A model generated the notes under the pieces. That model was not told where the DNA came from. It saw only the letters and a program-made list of their open reading frames with translations, and searched no databases. Of a stretch of 64,000 nt of DNA, positions 25,716 through 34,324 are shown one piece after another; position 1 is the first letter of the stretch; each line of letters opens with the position of its first letter. The stretch covers positions 248,001 to 312,000 of the forward strand of contig CAWFYC010000023.1 in the NCBI GenBank assembly GCA_963819855.1. The letters run 5' to 3'. The position numbers and the translations under genes were made by a program. This DNA is from JAMXLO01 sp963819855 (GTDB lineage: Bacteria; Pseudomonadota; Alphaproteobacteria; Acetobacterales; Acetobacteraceae).

Positions 25716-27056
25716 TCATCGATCAACCCGCAACCAAGCCAGGTAATCGCGCATCGTCTGCACCCGTGCAGCCGCGCCGGCCACCGGCCAGAAATGCACC
25801 AGCCCGCAGCGCGGACCGTGATGTGCATCGTCGCTGGCAAAGCGAACGAAGCGCGATAACAGCCCGGTGTCGAAGTGAGCCATGCGATAGGACACGTAGT
25901 TCGCGATCTCCTGGTCGACGTAGGGGAGCGCCATCCGGCCATGCAAGGTGCTGTGGTTCATGATGATCCTGCGGATCAGCCGCAGCGTCTCGGCGTGTGC
26001 GCGGATGTTGGGGATGCCCAGCGTGCCGGTATTGAAACCGGCCATGAAGCCGGGCGAGCAGAGATCGCGCTGAAACAGCGTGGCACCCGACGCGGGGCTG
26101 CCCGACAGTGTCGATAGCAGCTCGATCGGTGCCGCTATGTGGTCCGATCTGGCGATGGCGTGCAGCATCGGTGTCACGTCCCGATCGAACACGATGTCGG
26201 TATCGACATAGAGCAGCGGCTGGAATCGTCTTGCATCCGGCCAGTCCAGTATAAGGTATCGCGCCGCCATGAAGCCCGGCCGATCGCTCGGCTTGAATTG
26301 CAGCAGCGCGATGCGCGCGAGGTCTTCCGCCGCGACGAAGTTGGCCAGGGCTTCGGGCGTCTGGTCGGTCAACACGACAATCGGTCCCTGATAGTGTCCG
26401 AACTCAATCAATGAACGGACGCTGATCGCGAACTGTTCGAGGATCTCCGGGCTGCCGAATGCGGCATAATAGATCAGCGGGCGATACAGGCAGATCTGGT
26501 CGAATCGCCAGCCATCGCGCAACAGCGTCAGTCGCTCCGGCCAGTTCGCGAGGTCGAACGGCAGTTGGAAGCGAAGATCGGCCGACAGGTCGCCGACGTG
26601 CAGGTGGAACAGTTCGCCGGTCGTCGGGTGCTCCGTCAGTACCCCCGACGATCGGGTCAGCCACGACGACGTCACGATGCTGCGCAGGGCGTCGAGATCG
26701 GCCGGCGACACAGGCAGAAACGTCTGCCAGCCGCCCGGTGGGGCGTTGAACATGCTCACCCGGTCACCGCCCGGATCGGCGGACAGGAATGCGTCTTCGT
26801 GTTGCAGAAATATGGTCCGCTGATCACCCGCCCACTGCAGCCGAAACCGCTGCAGTTCGCCCGGTGCATTCGGCGGCAGCTCCGGCAGCAGCTCGCGCAG
26901 ATGATGGCCAAAAGTGAGTTGCAGCTGCTCGGTGGGCAGGTCGAGCACAACCGGCTCGACATCGTCGGAAGTCGGCGACAGCGGGCGATGCACCAGGGCG
27001 CCGCTTGGGCGATGCTTGCACAGCAAGGTGCCGTGCCAGGTGAGCAAGAAGGCCAT
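25716..27056 (-). CDS. Glycosyltransferase-like protein with D-x-D motif
   Basis: 446 residues from ATG 27056. The C-terminal half looks like a GT-A glycosyltransferase: IVVLTDQ near residue 238, then the metal-binding LLYVDTDIVFDRDVTPML (about 290-310; D-T-D), FMAGFNTGTLGIPN and VDQEIANYV, in the style of GT8 enzymes. The N-terminal 200 residues are a separate domain with LLTWHGTLLCKHRP, beta-rich and unrecognised. Sugar donor and acceptor unknown. It sits on the opposite strand between dnaJ and dapB, so it is an insertion in that neighbourhood. Confidence 0.7.
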   Translation of the reverse strand: MAFLLTWHGTLLCKHRPSGALVHRPLSPTSDDVEPVVLDLPTEQLQLTFGHHLRELLPELPPNAPGELQRFRLQWAGDQRTIFLQHEDAFLSADPGGDRVSMFNAPPGGWQTFLPVSPADLDALRSIVTSSWLTRSSGVLTEHPTTGELFHLHVGDLSADLRFQLPFDLANWPERLTLLRDGWRFDQICLYRPLIYYAAFGSPEILEQFAISVRSLIEFGHYQGPIVVLTDQTPEALANFVAAEDLARIALLQFKPSDRPGFMAARYLILDWPDARRFQPLLYVDTDIVFDRDVTPMLHAIARSDHIAAPIELLSTLSGSPASGATLFQRDLCSPGFMAGFNTGTLGIPNIRAHAETLRLIRRIIMNHSTLHGRMALPYVDQEIANYVSYRMAHFDTGLLSRFVRFASDDAHHGPRCGLVHFWPVAGAAARVQTMRDYLAWLRVDR

Positions 27057-27125
27057 GCCGCAACCTGAATTGCTTCCGTCGCTGGACGCAAGCAGGATTG
27101 CGGCAGCGAACCGGGGAGGAACGAC

Positions 27126-27902
27126 ATGGCAGTCCGAATTGGCATCGCTGGCGTCACTGGACGGATGGGCCACCTGCTGGTCGAGGAGGTGCGCGCCGCC
27201 GGGGCCGAACTTGTCGGCGGCCTGGGACGCCCCGGCTCGGCCAAGGCGACACCGGATGGCGTGGTGCTGCGGCCCGATATCGGAGGTCTTGCCGCTGCAT
27301 CCGATGTGGTGATCGATTTCACCAACGCCGCCACCGCTCGGCCGTACGCGGCGGCAATGGGCGCTTCGGGCATGGCCTGGGTCCTCGGCACCTCCGGTTT
27401 ATCGGAGACCGACGAAGCAGCCGTGGCGGCGGCGGCCAGGAGCGTCCCGGTGGTGTACGCGTCCAACTTCTCGGCCGGCGTCAACCTGGTGCTGGCACTG
27501 GCGGAGCGGATGGGCGCCGCGCTGCCGGCCGATGCCTACGACGCCGAGATCATGGAGATGCACCATCGCCAGAAGGTGGACGCGCCCTCGGGCACGGCGG
27601 TCGGCATCGGCCGCGCGGTCGCCAAGGGCCGCGGCGTGGCACTGTCGGACGTGATGGAGAGCGGCCGGCACGGCCACACCGGCGCGCGCAAGACCGGCGG
27701 CATCGGCTTTGCCGCGCTGCGCGGCGGCCAGGTGGTGGGCGAGCACACGCTGATCTTCGCCGCCGCCACCGAGCACATCGCGCTGACCCATCGCGCGTTC
27801 GATCGCCGTGCCTTTGCCACCGGCGCGGTGCGAGCGGCGCTGTGGGTGGCCGGCAAGCCGCCGGGCCTGTATTCGATGATGGACGTGCTGGGAATGGCTT
27901 GA
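27126..27902 (+). CDS. dapB: 4-hydroxy-tetrahydrodipicolinate reductase
   Basis: 258 residues. Rossmann start VRIGIAGVTGRMGHLLVEEV, then YASNFSAGVNLVLAL, EIMEMHHRQKVDAPSGTA (about 140-157; catalytic His and Lys) and the C-terminal AALWVAGKPPGLYSMMDVLG. Catalyses the NAD(P)H step of lysine and diaminopimelate synthesis. GGGAGGAA is seven bases before ATG 27126. The next gene overlaps its stop. Confidence 0.97.
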   Translation: MAVRIGIAGVTGRMGHLLVEEVRAAGAELVGGLGRPGSAKATPDGVVLRPDIGGLAAASDVVIDFTNAATARPYAAAMGASGMAWVLGTSGLSETDEAAVAAAARSVPVVYASNFSAGVNLVLALAERMGAALPADAYDAEIMEMHHRQKVDAPSGTAVGIGRAVAKGRGVALSDVMESGRHGHTGARKTGGIGFAALRGGQVVGEHTLIFAAATEHIALTHRAFDRRAFATGAVRAALWVAGKPPGLYSMMDVLGMA

Positions 27903-28546
27903 GCGTCGGAGCGGCGCGGCTCGCCGCCCGGTATCCGCGCGTCTGGCACGTCATCGAGGCGGACGGTGCCGGCCCGTGGCTGACGGAAACCGGGCTGCTG
28001 CCAGCCGCCAACCTGCGTTGCTGCGGCATTAACCGGGACCGGTTCGACCGTGTCGATCTGGGGGGTGGCCGAACCGCGGTGCTGCGGCCGCAGCAGATGC
28101 CGGATCGTCACCTGCTGCCCACCCTCGCCGGCGCGTTTGCCGGGCATCCCGAGCTCTGGCGCCTGCATGTCGACCGCCACGTGTTCTTCTGGACCGAAAC
28201 CAGGCGACGCGACGCCTTCATCCGCGCCTGCGTTCGATTGCGCGGAGCGGGCGGGCCGCCGCCAGTGACGCTCGCGTTCGACACCGCCGCGCTGCTGGAG
28301 CGGCATGGCGAGCTCGCGTTCTTCGCCACCATCAACACCGGATCGACCGTGCGCGGCGGTGCGCGCGTCCGACGCGATGAGAACACGCTGCGGCCGGTGG
28401 CGGAATACCAAAGCGGTGCAATCGCCGAACTGGCGATCCGCGGGCGGGTCGAGCTTGCCTGTATCGCTCAGTGCACAGCCGAGGGACGCGGACGCGGGCC
28501 ACTCAGCATCCGGCGCGCATCGTCCGGGCGATCCGCGCCAAGATAG
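27899..28546 (+). CDS. DUF7002-like protein, possible ADP-ribosyltransferase-type fold
   Basis: 215 residues from TTG 27899, which overlaps the dapB stop (TTGA) with GGGA five bases before. YPRVWHVIEADGAGPWLTETGLL at the start, RLHVDRHVFFWTETRRRDA near residue 95 and ATINTGSTVRGG near 145 match a family I know as DUF7002. The order His ... long helix to GLL, then V-F-F-W, then N-(S/T)-G-S-T resembles the ART-like fold of DarT and related proteins, but catalysis is not shown. The 3' end runs 79 bases into the convergent TPR gene. Confidence 0.6.
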   Translation: MSVGAARLAARYPRVWHVIEADGAGPWLTETGLLPAANLRCCGINRDRFDRVDLGGGRTAVLRPQQMPDRHLLPTLAGAFAGHPELWRLHVDRHVFFWTETRRRDAFIRACVRLRGAGGPPPVTLAFDTAALLERHGELAFFATINTGSTVRGGARVRRDENTLRPVAEYQSGAIAELAIRGRVELACIAQCTAEGRGRGPLSIRRASSGRSAPR

Positions 28547-29748
28547 GCCTGCAACAGCGTGAACCGCACCAGGTCGAGCTGCGCGTGGCTGCCGCCGATG
28601 CGTTCGAGTTGGTCGGCGAGCGGTTCCAGCGCATCGATCGCGGCGGCGAAATCCCGCCGTTCGAACGCGGCAAAGCCGTGCGACACTGCCGGAACGAAAG
28701 GGCCGGATGGATAACGATCCTCACGCGTGAGCTCGTCGATCTGCCGCGCGCGCGCCTCCAGCGCCGTGTCATCGCCCGCCACGACCAACGCGAGTGCGAT
28801 GTGCATGTCGGAAAAGGCCGCGCCCGCGCGCGGAAACGCGCGGTTCGCGAAGTCGTGCATCATGCGCCATGAGTCGGTGTCACGCGGGTGCCCGGCAAGT
28901 TCCCAGCGCCAGAGAAACGACACCGCATCGTTCAGTTTCCCGCGCGGCGGACCGCTGTGCACATCGGGTGCGAACGCTTCCCGGAACAGCCGGGAGGCCG
29001 CCGCCGCATCGCCGGCTTCGAGGTCGCCGAGCGCCTGATGCCATCGCAGATGGCTATAGAGCGGGGCGTTGCGCGGATAGCTGGGCAGCCAGGACTCCAG
29101 GAAGGCGCGGGCCGCGTTCGGATCGCCCTCCTCGTAGCAAAGATGTGCGCGGGCGTGCGCCGCCCACGGGTTGTTCGGGTTTTGCGCGAGGGAGCGATCG
29201 ATCTTCGGGCGGGCGGCGGCGTGCCGCCCGTTCTCCGAGAGCGCCATGCCATGATGAGCCGTGAACCACCAGTCGTCGCCATAGCTCGGAGCAAGCCGAT
29301 CCAGGAGGTGCAGCAGCATGCGCTTCTGCCCGGCGCGGCCGGAACTGCCGATCAGGCCGTTGGTGAACGCGGTGGTGCCGAGGACCACGGCGTCGCGCGG
29401 CCAGGCGTCGAGGTGCGCGGGCAACGCGGCGAGGGCGGCTTCGGCGCTGCCGGCCACGAGCAGGCCGAAGAACGCGACATGGCTGGCTTCACGTGCGGAC
29501 ATACCGGCGCCGAGGGATTTCGCCGCCGCCATCGACTCACGCGCCGCCGCCGCGTCTCCGCGTTCCAGCAGCGCGTGCGCGCGGACGGCGTGGGCGAGGG
29601 CAAAGCCCGGATCGGCGGCGATGGCTCGATCGAATGCCTCGATCGCGCCGGGGTACATGGTCAGCTTCGCGTCACAGCCCTGTACGTAGGCATCGCACGC
29701 GCCGGTCGAGGCGGTGGCAAGGGGGAGGCCGTAGCGGTCCGTCAGCAT
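28468..29748 (-). CDS. Tetratricopeptide protein, TTC38-like
   Basis: 426 residues. Begins LTDRYGLPLATASTGACDAY and holds a tandem of helical repeats (AFDRAIAADPGFALAHAVRA; KIDRSLAQNPNNPWAAHARA), with GLIGSSGRAGQ and DDWWFTAHHGMALSE characteristic of the TTC38 family, found from bacteria to animals and of unknown biochemical role. ATG 29748 is preferred over a TTG 21 bases upstream that overlaps vapC. Soluble; no signal peptide. Confidence 0.8.
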   Translation of the reverse strand: MLTDRYGLPLATASTGACDAYVQGCDAKLTMYPGAIEAFDRAIAADPGFALAHAVRAHALLERGDAAAARESMAAAKSLGAGMSAREASHVAFFGLLVAGSAEAALAALPAHLDAWPRDAVVLGTTAFTNGLIGSSGRAGQKRMLLHLLDRLAPSYGDDWWFTAHHGMALSENGRHAAARPKIDRSLAQNPNNPWAAHARAHLCYEEGDPNAARAFLESWLPSYPRNAPLYSHLRWHQALGDLEAGDAAAASRLFREAFAPDVHSGPPRGKLNDAVSFLWRWELAGHPRDTDSWRMMHDFANRAFPRAGAAFSDMHIALALVVAGDDTALEARARQIDELTREDRYPSGPFVPAVSHGFAAFERRDFAAAIDALEPLADQLERIGGSHAQLDLVRFTLLQAYLGADRPDDARRMLSGPRPRPSAVH

Positions 29749-29755
29749 GGCAGGA

Positions 29756-30190
29756 TCACTCCGCAGCAATGTCGATCAGCACGAACCCTTCCTTCCGCAT
29801 CGCATCGGCAAGGCGCTCGTCCAGCGTGACCACCTGTAACGATACGGGACGGCGTTCCGCAGCGATGTACGCGGCGGCGAGTTGCAATGCATCGGCCGCC
29901 CGCAGCGGATGCACGCGCAGGAATGGTACCGCGTTCTCGCGGACCAGTTCGCTCGGTTCGATCTCATGCCAGGCATCGGCGATCTGAGTCAGCCGCCGGA
30001 ACGCAAGCTCAGCGGCCTTCGCGTCGAGCGCCGCATCGCGTTCGAGGCGGGATAGCGCAGAGGCGCACTCCACCGCCGATCCCCACCATGCCAGCATATC
30101 GGGATCGCGTTGCGCGATCGCTTGCAGCTGCGCTGTCGTCGTCTCGGTGATCAGCAGCGGCACGATCGCCGAGGCGTCCCAGAACTTCAC
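29756..30190 (-). CDS. vapC: VapC toxin, PIN-domain ribonuclease
   Basis: 144 residues. PIN acidic residues: Asp5 in FWDASAIVPLL, Glu in SAVECASALSRLER (about 39-52) and Asp in RAADALQLAAAYI (about 97-109), with VVTLDERLADA as the last strand. Overlaps its antitoxin by four bases. The stop is seven bases before the TPR gene start, whose RBS overlaps the vapC end. Confidence 0.9.
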   Translation of the reverse strand: MKFWDASAIVPLLITETTTAQLQAIAQRDPDMLAWWGSAVECASALSRLERDAALDAKAAELAFRRLTQIADAWHEIEPSELVRENAVPFLRVHPLRAADALQLAAAYIAAERRPVSLQVVTLDERLADAMRKEGFVLIDIAAE

Positions 30191-30486
30191 CGTCCTTGCC
30201 GGCGTTCCCTGGTCAGCGCATCGACCCCCGACGCCCCGGCGCGAACGCGCGGCGGCTCGCTGCTGAACAGCGCCAGCGGCGGATCGCCGCGACGCGGCCG
30301 TACGACGCCGTCGCGGAGCAGCCGCGACAGCCTGCCGTCGTGCGCGTCTTCCGCGCTGCCGGTCACAGGCTCAAGCCGCGCGACGGGGCGTCCTCGATCG
30401 ACGATGAGCACCGGGGAGCCGGCCTTGAGGCTGTCGATCAGGGCGCTCAGGCTGTTCTTGGCCTCGGTGATGCTGGCGATCTTCAT
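30187..30486 (-). CDS. Phd/YefM-type antitoxin
   Basis: 99 residues. MKIASITEAKNSLSALID is the Phd/YefM dimerisation and DNA-binding start, and PVLIVDRGRPVARLEPV its second strand pair. The C-terminal half (Arg-rich, LSRLLRDGVVRPRRG) contacts the toxin. Forms a TA pair with the adjacent VapC. The 190 bases upstream hold no intact gene. Confidence 0.88.
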   Translation of the reverse strand: MKIASITEAKNSLSALIDSLKAGSPVLIVDRGRPVARLEPVTGSAEDAHDGRLSRLLRDGVVRPRRGDPPLALFSSEPPRVRAGASGVDALTRERRQGR

Positions 30487-30680
30487 CGGGCTATATTAGG
30501 CTGTTGCAACGGGCCATTCAAGCTGATTGATCCCCACTTTCAGCAACGCGCGGATGTTGTGCGGCGCTCGGCGCGCGCTTGACCACTTGAGTATCGGCCG
30601 GAAGGGTAAATCCAGCTGATGCTTCCGGGCAGCTCGGCGGAACGCCTGTTGCGCTACGGTTAGAAAAGACACCGCGCAGC

Positions 30681-31580
30681 CTACAGAGCGTCCGCCACTG
30701 CGTCGCGATACGCCTTCAACGCAGCGAGGTGATCCACCGGCTTCGACCCCTTGATGCGATAATGATGCCGCCGATTGAACGTCGTGGTCAGTGCGATATG
30801 CGACGCACCGGCGGACTTCCAGAACGTCACCTCCTTGCGCCAATCATCCGGCGTGCCGGAACCGCACGACGTCCACACCTCGATGCCGACAGCCTTCGGA
30901 TCGCGCCCCGCATCCCGCGTCAACGCCCGCAGCTTCTCGAACACGTCGAGCGCGCTCTGGTCCGGCGGATAAGCATTCGGCATCCAGCCGTCGCCCCACT
31001 TGGCAATGCGCGGCAGGGTCGCGTCATGATGGCCGCCGAACCACACCGGCACACGCCCCGATGCCGGGCGCGGATTGATCCCGGCATCGTCGATCGTGTG
31101 ATAGCGGCCTTTGAAGGTGACATGATCCTGCACCCAGAGTGCCTGCATCACCTGCACCTGCTCCTCAGACCGTCGGCCACGATTACGGAAGTTCTCGTTC
31201 AGGCCGAGAAACTCCACTTCGTTCCAGCCGACGCCGACACCGAGTCGGAACCGCCCGCCGCATAGCATGTCGAGCGACGCAGCCTGCTTCGCCACCAGCG
31301 CAGCCTGCCGTTGTGGCAGGATCAGCACGCCGGTCGAGAAACCAAGTCTGCTGGTGCAACCGGCAAGAAAGCCGAACAGCACGAACGGATCGTGGAACAG
31401 GTCCTTCGAGGTGTTGCGGCTCATATCCCAGTCCGGCCGCGACGCGGCGTTCACCCCCAGGACATGGTCGGGCGCCTCGAGGAAGTCGTAGCCCATTGCC
31501 TCCACCGCCTGCGCATAGTCCCGCACTACAGTGGGATCGCCACCGATGTCGCCTAGTGGAATCAGCGCGCCGAGTTCCAT
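30681..31580 (-). CDS. LLM-class (F420-type) oxidoreductase
   Basis: 299 residues of the luciferase-like monooxygenase fold. YDFLEAPDHVLG (about 30-41), TGVLILPQRQAALVAKQAAS, GGRFRLGVGVGWNEVEFLGL and RVPVWFGGHHDATLPRIAKWGDGW are the usual LLM cofactor-site segments; the last suits the F420-dependent group common in actinobacteria and some proteobacteria. Flavin cannot be excluded. GAGGAG precedes ATG 31580, and the gene follows the dehydrogenase by 11 bases. Confidence 0.85.
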   Translation of the reverse strand: MELGALIPLGDIGGDPTVVRDYAQAVEAMGYDFLEAPDHVLGVNAASRPDWDMSRNTSKDLFHDPFVLFGFLAGCTSRLGFSTGVLILPQRQAALVAKQAASLDMLCGGRFRLGVGVGWNEVEFLGLNENFRNRGRRSEEQVQVMQALWVQDHVTFKGRYHTIDDAGINPRPASGRVPVWFGGHHDATLPRIAKWGDGWMPNAYPPDQSALDVFEKLRALTRDAGRDPKAVGIEVWTSCGSGTPDDWRKEVTFWKSAGASHIALTTTFNRRHHYRIKGSKPVDHLAALKAYRDAVADAL

Positions 31581-31591
31581 TTGCCCGCTCC

Positions 31592-32524
31592 TCACTTGTC
31601 AGCGTCCAGCACTGCCTTCAGCTTGTCCGGCGGCACCGCGATCTTGTCGATCCCTGCGCGTTCTTGCTGCAGCAACATGCCGACGCGGCTATCGCGGCTG
31701 CCCCAGCCGCGGCCCAGGGCCTCGGTCAATTCAAGCTGGGCAAGATTGGTGAGACGCATCGGCACACCTACGTCGCGCGCCAGCTGACACGCGAGCGAAA
31801 CATCCTTGTGCAGCAGCCGCAGCGCGAAATCCGCCGGCTCGTAGCTGCCCGTGAGGAAATGATCGGCCATGCGATCGAACAGGCGGCTGCGTCCGCCGGC
31901 GCCCTGCCGGATCGCCTCCCATAGCGGCAGCGGATCGACACCGGCCTTCACGCCCATGGTGAACACCTCGGCCAGAGCGATGTTCGCCGCGGCGCCGGCG
32001 GCGTTGTGCACCAGCTTGGCGATCGAGCCGGCGCCGATCGGGCCGATGTAGCGCGCGGCGTCGCCCATCGCGTCGAGCACGGATTGGTATTTTTCGAACA
32101 CCGCCTTGTCGCCGCCGACCCAGATCGCCAGGCGCCCGCTGTTGGCGCCGCGCGGGCCGCCACTGACCGGTGCATCGAGGAACTCAACGCCGTGCTCCGC
32201 CAACTGCGCATGCAGCGCACGCACGACGCTGACCGCGTTGGTGGAAAGGTCGAACCACGCGGCGCCCTTGCGAAAGCCGGACAGCAATCCGTCCTCGCCG
32301 GTACCGACCTTCTCCACATCGGCCGGCGTCGGCAGCGAGGTGAATACCAGGTCCACCGCCTCGGCCACCGCGCGCGCGCTCTCGGCCCAGGTGGCGCCAT
32401 TGGTCAGGTGACGCGAGGCCGCCTGGCGCGACAGGTCGTGCACGACCAGCTGGTGCCCAGCCTTCTGCAGGTTGCTCGCCATCCCGGCGCCCATCATGCC
32501 GAGACCGATGAATCCTATCTGCAC
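31592..32524 (-). CDS. 3-hydroxyisobutyrate dehydrogenase-family reductase
   Basis: 310 residues. Rossmann start IGFIGLGMMGAGMASNLQKA (about 3-22), substrate motif EFLDAPVSGGPRGANSG (about 116-132) and catalytic Lys in GSIAKLVHNAAGA (about 169-181) are all present. Family members reduce or oxidise beta-hydroxyacids such as tartronate semialdehyde or hydroxyisobutyrate. The start is GTG 32524, five bases after GGGAGG. Probably co-transcribed with the LLM gene. Confidence 0.9.
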   Translation of the reverse strand: MQIGFIGLGMMGAGMASNLQKAGHQLVVHDLSRQAASRHLTNGATWAESARAVAEAVDLVFTSLPTPADVEKVGTGEDGLLSGFRKGAAWFDLSTNAVSVVRALHAQLAEHGVEFLDAPVSGGPRGANSGRLAIWVGGDKAVFEKYQSVLDAMGDAARYIGPIGAGSIAKLVHNAAGAAANIALAEVFTMGVKAGVDPLPLWEAIRQGAGGRSRLFDRMADHFLTGSYEPADFALRLLHKDVSLACQLARDVGVPMRLTNLAQLELTEALGRGWGSRDSRVGMLLQQERAGIDKIAVPPDKLKAVLDADK

Positions 32525-32578
32525 CGCCGCCTCCCTTGCGAATTGTCGAGCCAAGTCTGATCCCCGCGGCGCATCGGC

Positions 32579-33523
32579 TCAAGCCGCTGATCCGAAATCG
32601 CACAGACGCTTGCCGCTGTTGTCGAGTTCGATGCCATGGTGGGCAACCCTGACGCGGATCAGCGAAACCGGCTGCGCCTGCAATGCATCGAGCCGGATGA
32701 AGAAACCATGGCTGCCCTGGCCGATCCCGGCATCCAGGAGGTCTTGTCTGAATGCCTCGGCGGCCAGATGGGTTACCACGCGATCGTCAACCAACACCTC
32801 CAGCATGACCGGCTCGGTTGATTGGCTGAGACGACACCAACCGTAGAGATGCTCACCCCGGACGCCTTCGATGACGCCTTCGTAGCGCCGCCGGGCATGG
32901 GCGACGTAGCGCTGTCGATTCGGTTCGATCAGGGCGATCAGCCGTCCGCGCAACTCGGCGGTTTGCGGCAGGTCGCAGAACCGCGTGATGGTGGCGATGA
33001 AATCCTGCGGAAATGTCAGAGCCTTCTCGTAGCTCAGTAGCAGGTTCGGGCAGGCGAGCCGGTCGACGAACGCCAACATCGCAGTCTGGTCAGCAGCCAC
33101 CTCGCGCAGGCTCTGCATCGGGTCCCGGTATTCCGACAACGCAGTACGGACTGCCATCGCGATAGGATCGCGAAACGTGACTATCAGCCGCGGCTTGTCG
33201 AACAGACTCAGTTGGTCCGGATCAAGCACCGCACACAGCATCGGGTACTTGAAGCCCCAGCGTGAATGTTGCGCGTCACGTTCGGCAATGATCCTGCGCA
33301 ATGTCGCGGTATCGCATGCAGCGAGAGCGTTGGCGATCACCTCATCCTCGAACACGATGTCGTTGACGTTGCTGCCGATGAACAGACCGGCCTGCTGCAG
33401 GATGGACGCGACGAGGCTGGTGCCAGACCGATGCAACCCGGTGACGATGAAGGTACGGCCCCTCTCGGCACACAGACGATTGAGGACGAAGCCCTTGTTC
33501 TCAACGGCGACGTCAACTGCCAT
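32579..33523 (-). CDS. Sulfotransferase-family protein
   Basis: 314 residues. The 5'-phosphosulfate loop is FIVTGLHRSGTSLVASIL (about 25-42). A 3'-phosphate Arg/Ser region is visible in RLIVTFRDPIAMAVRTALSE (about 112-131). The last 90 residues (LYGWCRLSQSTEP onward) form a beta-rich tail common in polysaccharide-associated bacterial sulfotransferases. The acceptor is unknown. Starts three bases after the EthD gene stop. Confidence 0.82.
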   Translation of the reverse strand: MAVDVAVENKGFVLNRLCAERGRTFIVTGLHRSGTSLVASILQQAGLFIGSNVNDIVFEDEVIANALAACDTATLRRIIAERDAQHSRWGFKYPMLCAVLDPDQLSLFDKPRLIVTFRDPIAMAVRTALSEYRDPMQSLREVAADQTAMLAFVDRLACPNLLLSYEKALTFPQDFIATITRFCDLPQTAELRGRLIALIEPNRQRYVAHARRRYEGVIEGVRGEHLYGWCRLSQSTEPVMLEVLVDDRVVTHLAAEAFRQDLLDAGIGQGSHGFFIRLDALQAQPVSLIRVRVAHHGIELDNSGKRLCDFGSAA

Positions 33524-33526
33524 GAT

Positions 33527-34153
33527 TCACGCCAGACGGTGCTCCTCGACCACGAAGTGCGCAGCGTCTCCGTCGTCGCCCGCCAGTGCGCATTCCAGAT
33601 CGACCAGGCTGGCGAATGACAGTTCGGCAAGTCCGGCCGTGCTCACTGGCAAATGGGCGATGGTGCTGTTCGGTGCCGGTCCCTGCTGCAGCACGCGATA
33701 CAGCACGACGCCGGCAATCCGAGGCAGGCTCCGCACCCGGGATGCATAACGCTCCAAGGCTGCGTCATCCGCAGTCTGGCCCGGCAGCACCGCAATCAGC
33801 TTGATGCGTCCCGCTTCATCTGCCTGCGGCAAGACGATACGCGGCTCACAGATCACCCGCGAAACCGCACCGATGAAGGATCGCGAGTCCACATTGCATT
33901 CCGCCATCTCCGGCGACTGATGGGCACGCAGCCGGTCAGCGTCATCGTCGAACCACAGGATCGGAAAGCCATCGATACACATCTCGCGCGCCTTCGCATT
34001 CATCGCCGGCAATGTAATGACATGGTCCTGAACATAGCGGCGCAGCGCCGGGAACTCGCACACCAATGGACCGTGTACGTCGAGCCAGTGCCGGCGGAAC
34101 GTAGCCAGGCCTATATCCGATCGTCTTTGCATCAGGCTGAAGGCCGCTATCAT
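33527..34153 (-). CDS. EthD-domain protein (dimeric alpha-beta barrel)
   Basis: 208 residues. IAAFSLMQRRSDIGLATFRR-HWLDVHGPLV is the EthD start (F-x-x-H-W-x-x-x-H-G-P). The second half repeats the ferredoxin-like unit (RIKLIAVLPGQTADDAALERY), so it is a duplicated barrel. EthD proteins often assist degradation or polyketide pathways. GAGG six bases before ATG 34153 fixes the start. First gene of an EthD-sulfotransferase pair. Confidence 0.8.
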   Translation of the reverse strand: MIAAFSLMQRRSDIGLATFRRHWLDVHGPLVCEFPALRRYVQDHVITLPAMNAKAREMCIDGFPILWFDDDADRLRAHQSPEMAECNVDSRSFIGAVSRVICEPRIVLPQADEAGRIKLIAVLPGQTADDAALERYASRVRSLPRIAGVVLYRVLQQGPAPNSTIAHLPVSTAGLAELSFASLVDLECALAGDDGDAAHFVVEEHRLA

Positions 34154-34324
34154 TCTTCGCCTCGGCATTTGGTGAAATGGTAGCACGCGCAACAAGTTGC
34201 GGCCAGCCGCCGGCGAAGAAGCGCCGGACAGGAAGATATCGAGCCGACCGCAGTGTGAACCATTTCACACTCGTCCGCGCGCTCATATGGTTGAATAACG
34301 CTTCCGCCCGCCGGGAGACCCGTG

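Noticed and set aside
30487..30680. Possible IS or gene fragment upstream of the LLM oxidoreductase
   Set aside because: A minus-strand frame (LLKVGINQLEWPV) is open, but no family, start or repeat ends are recognisable.
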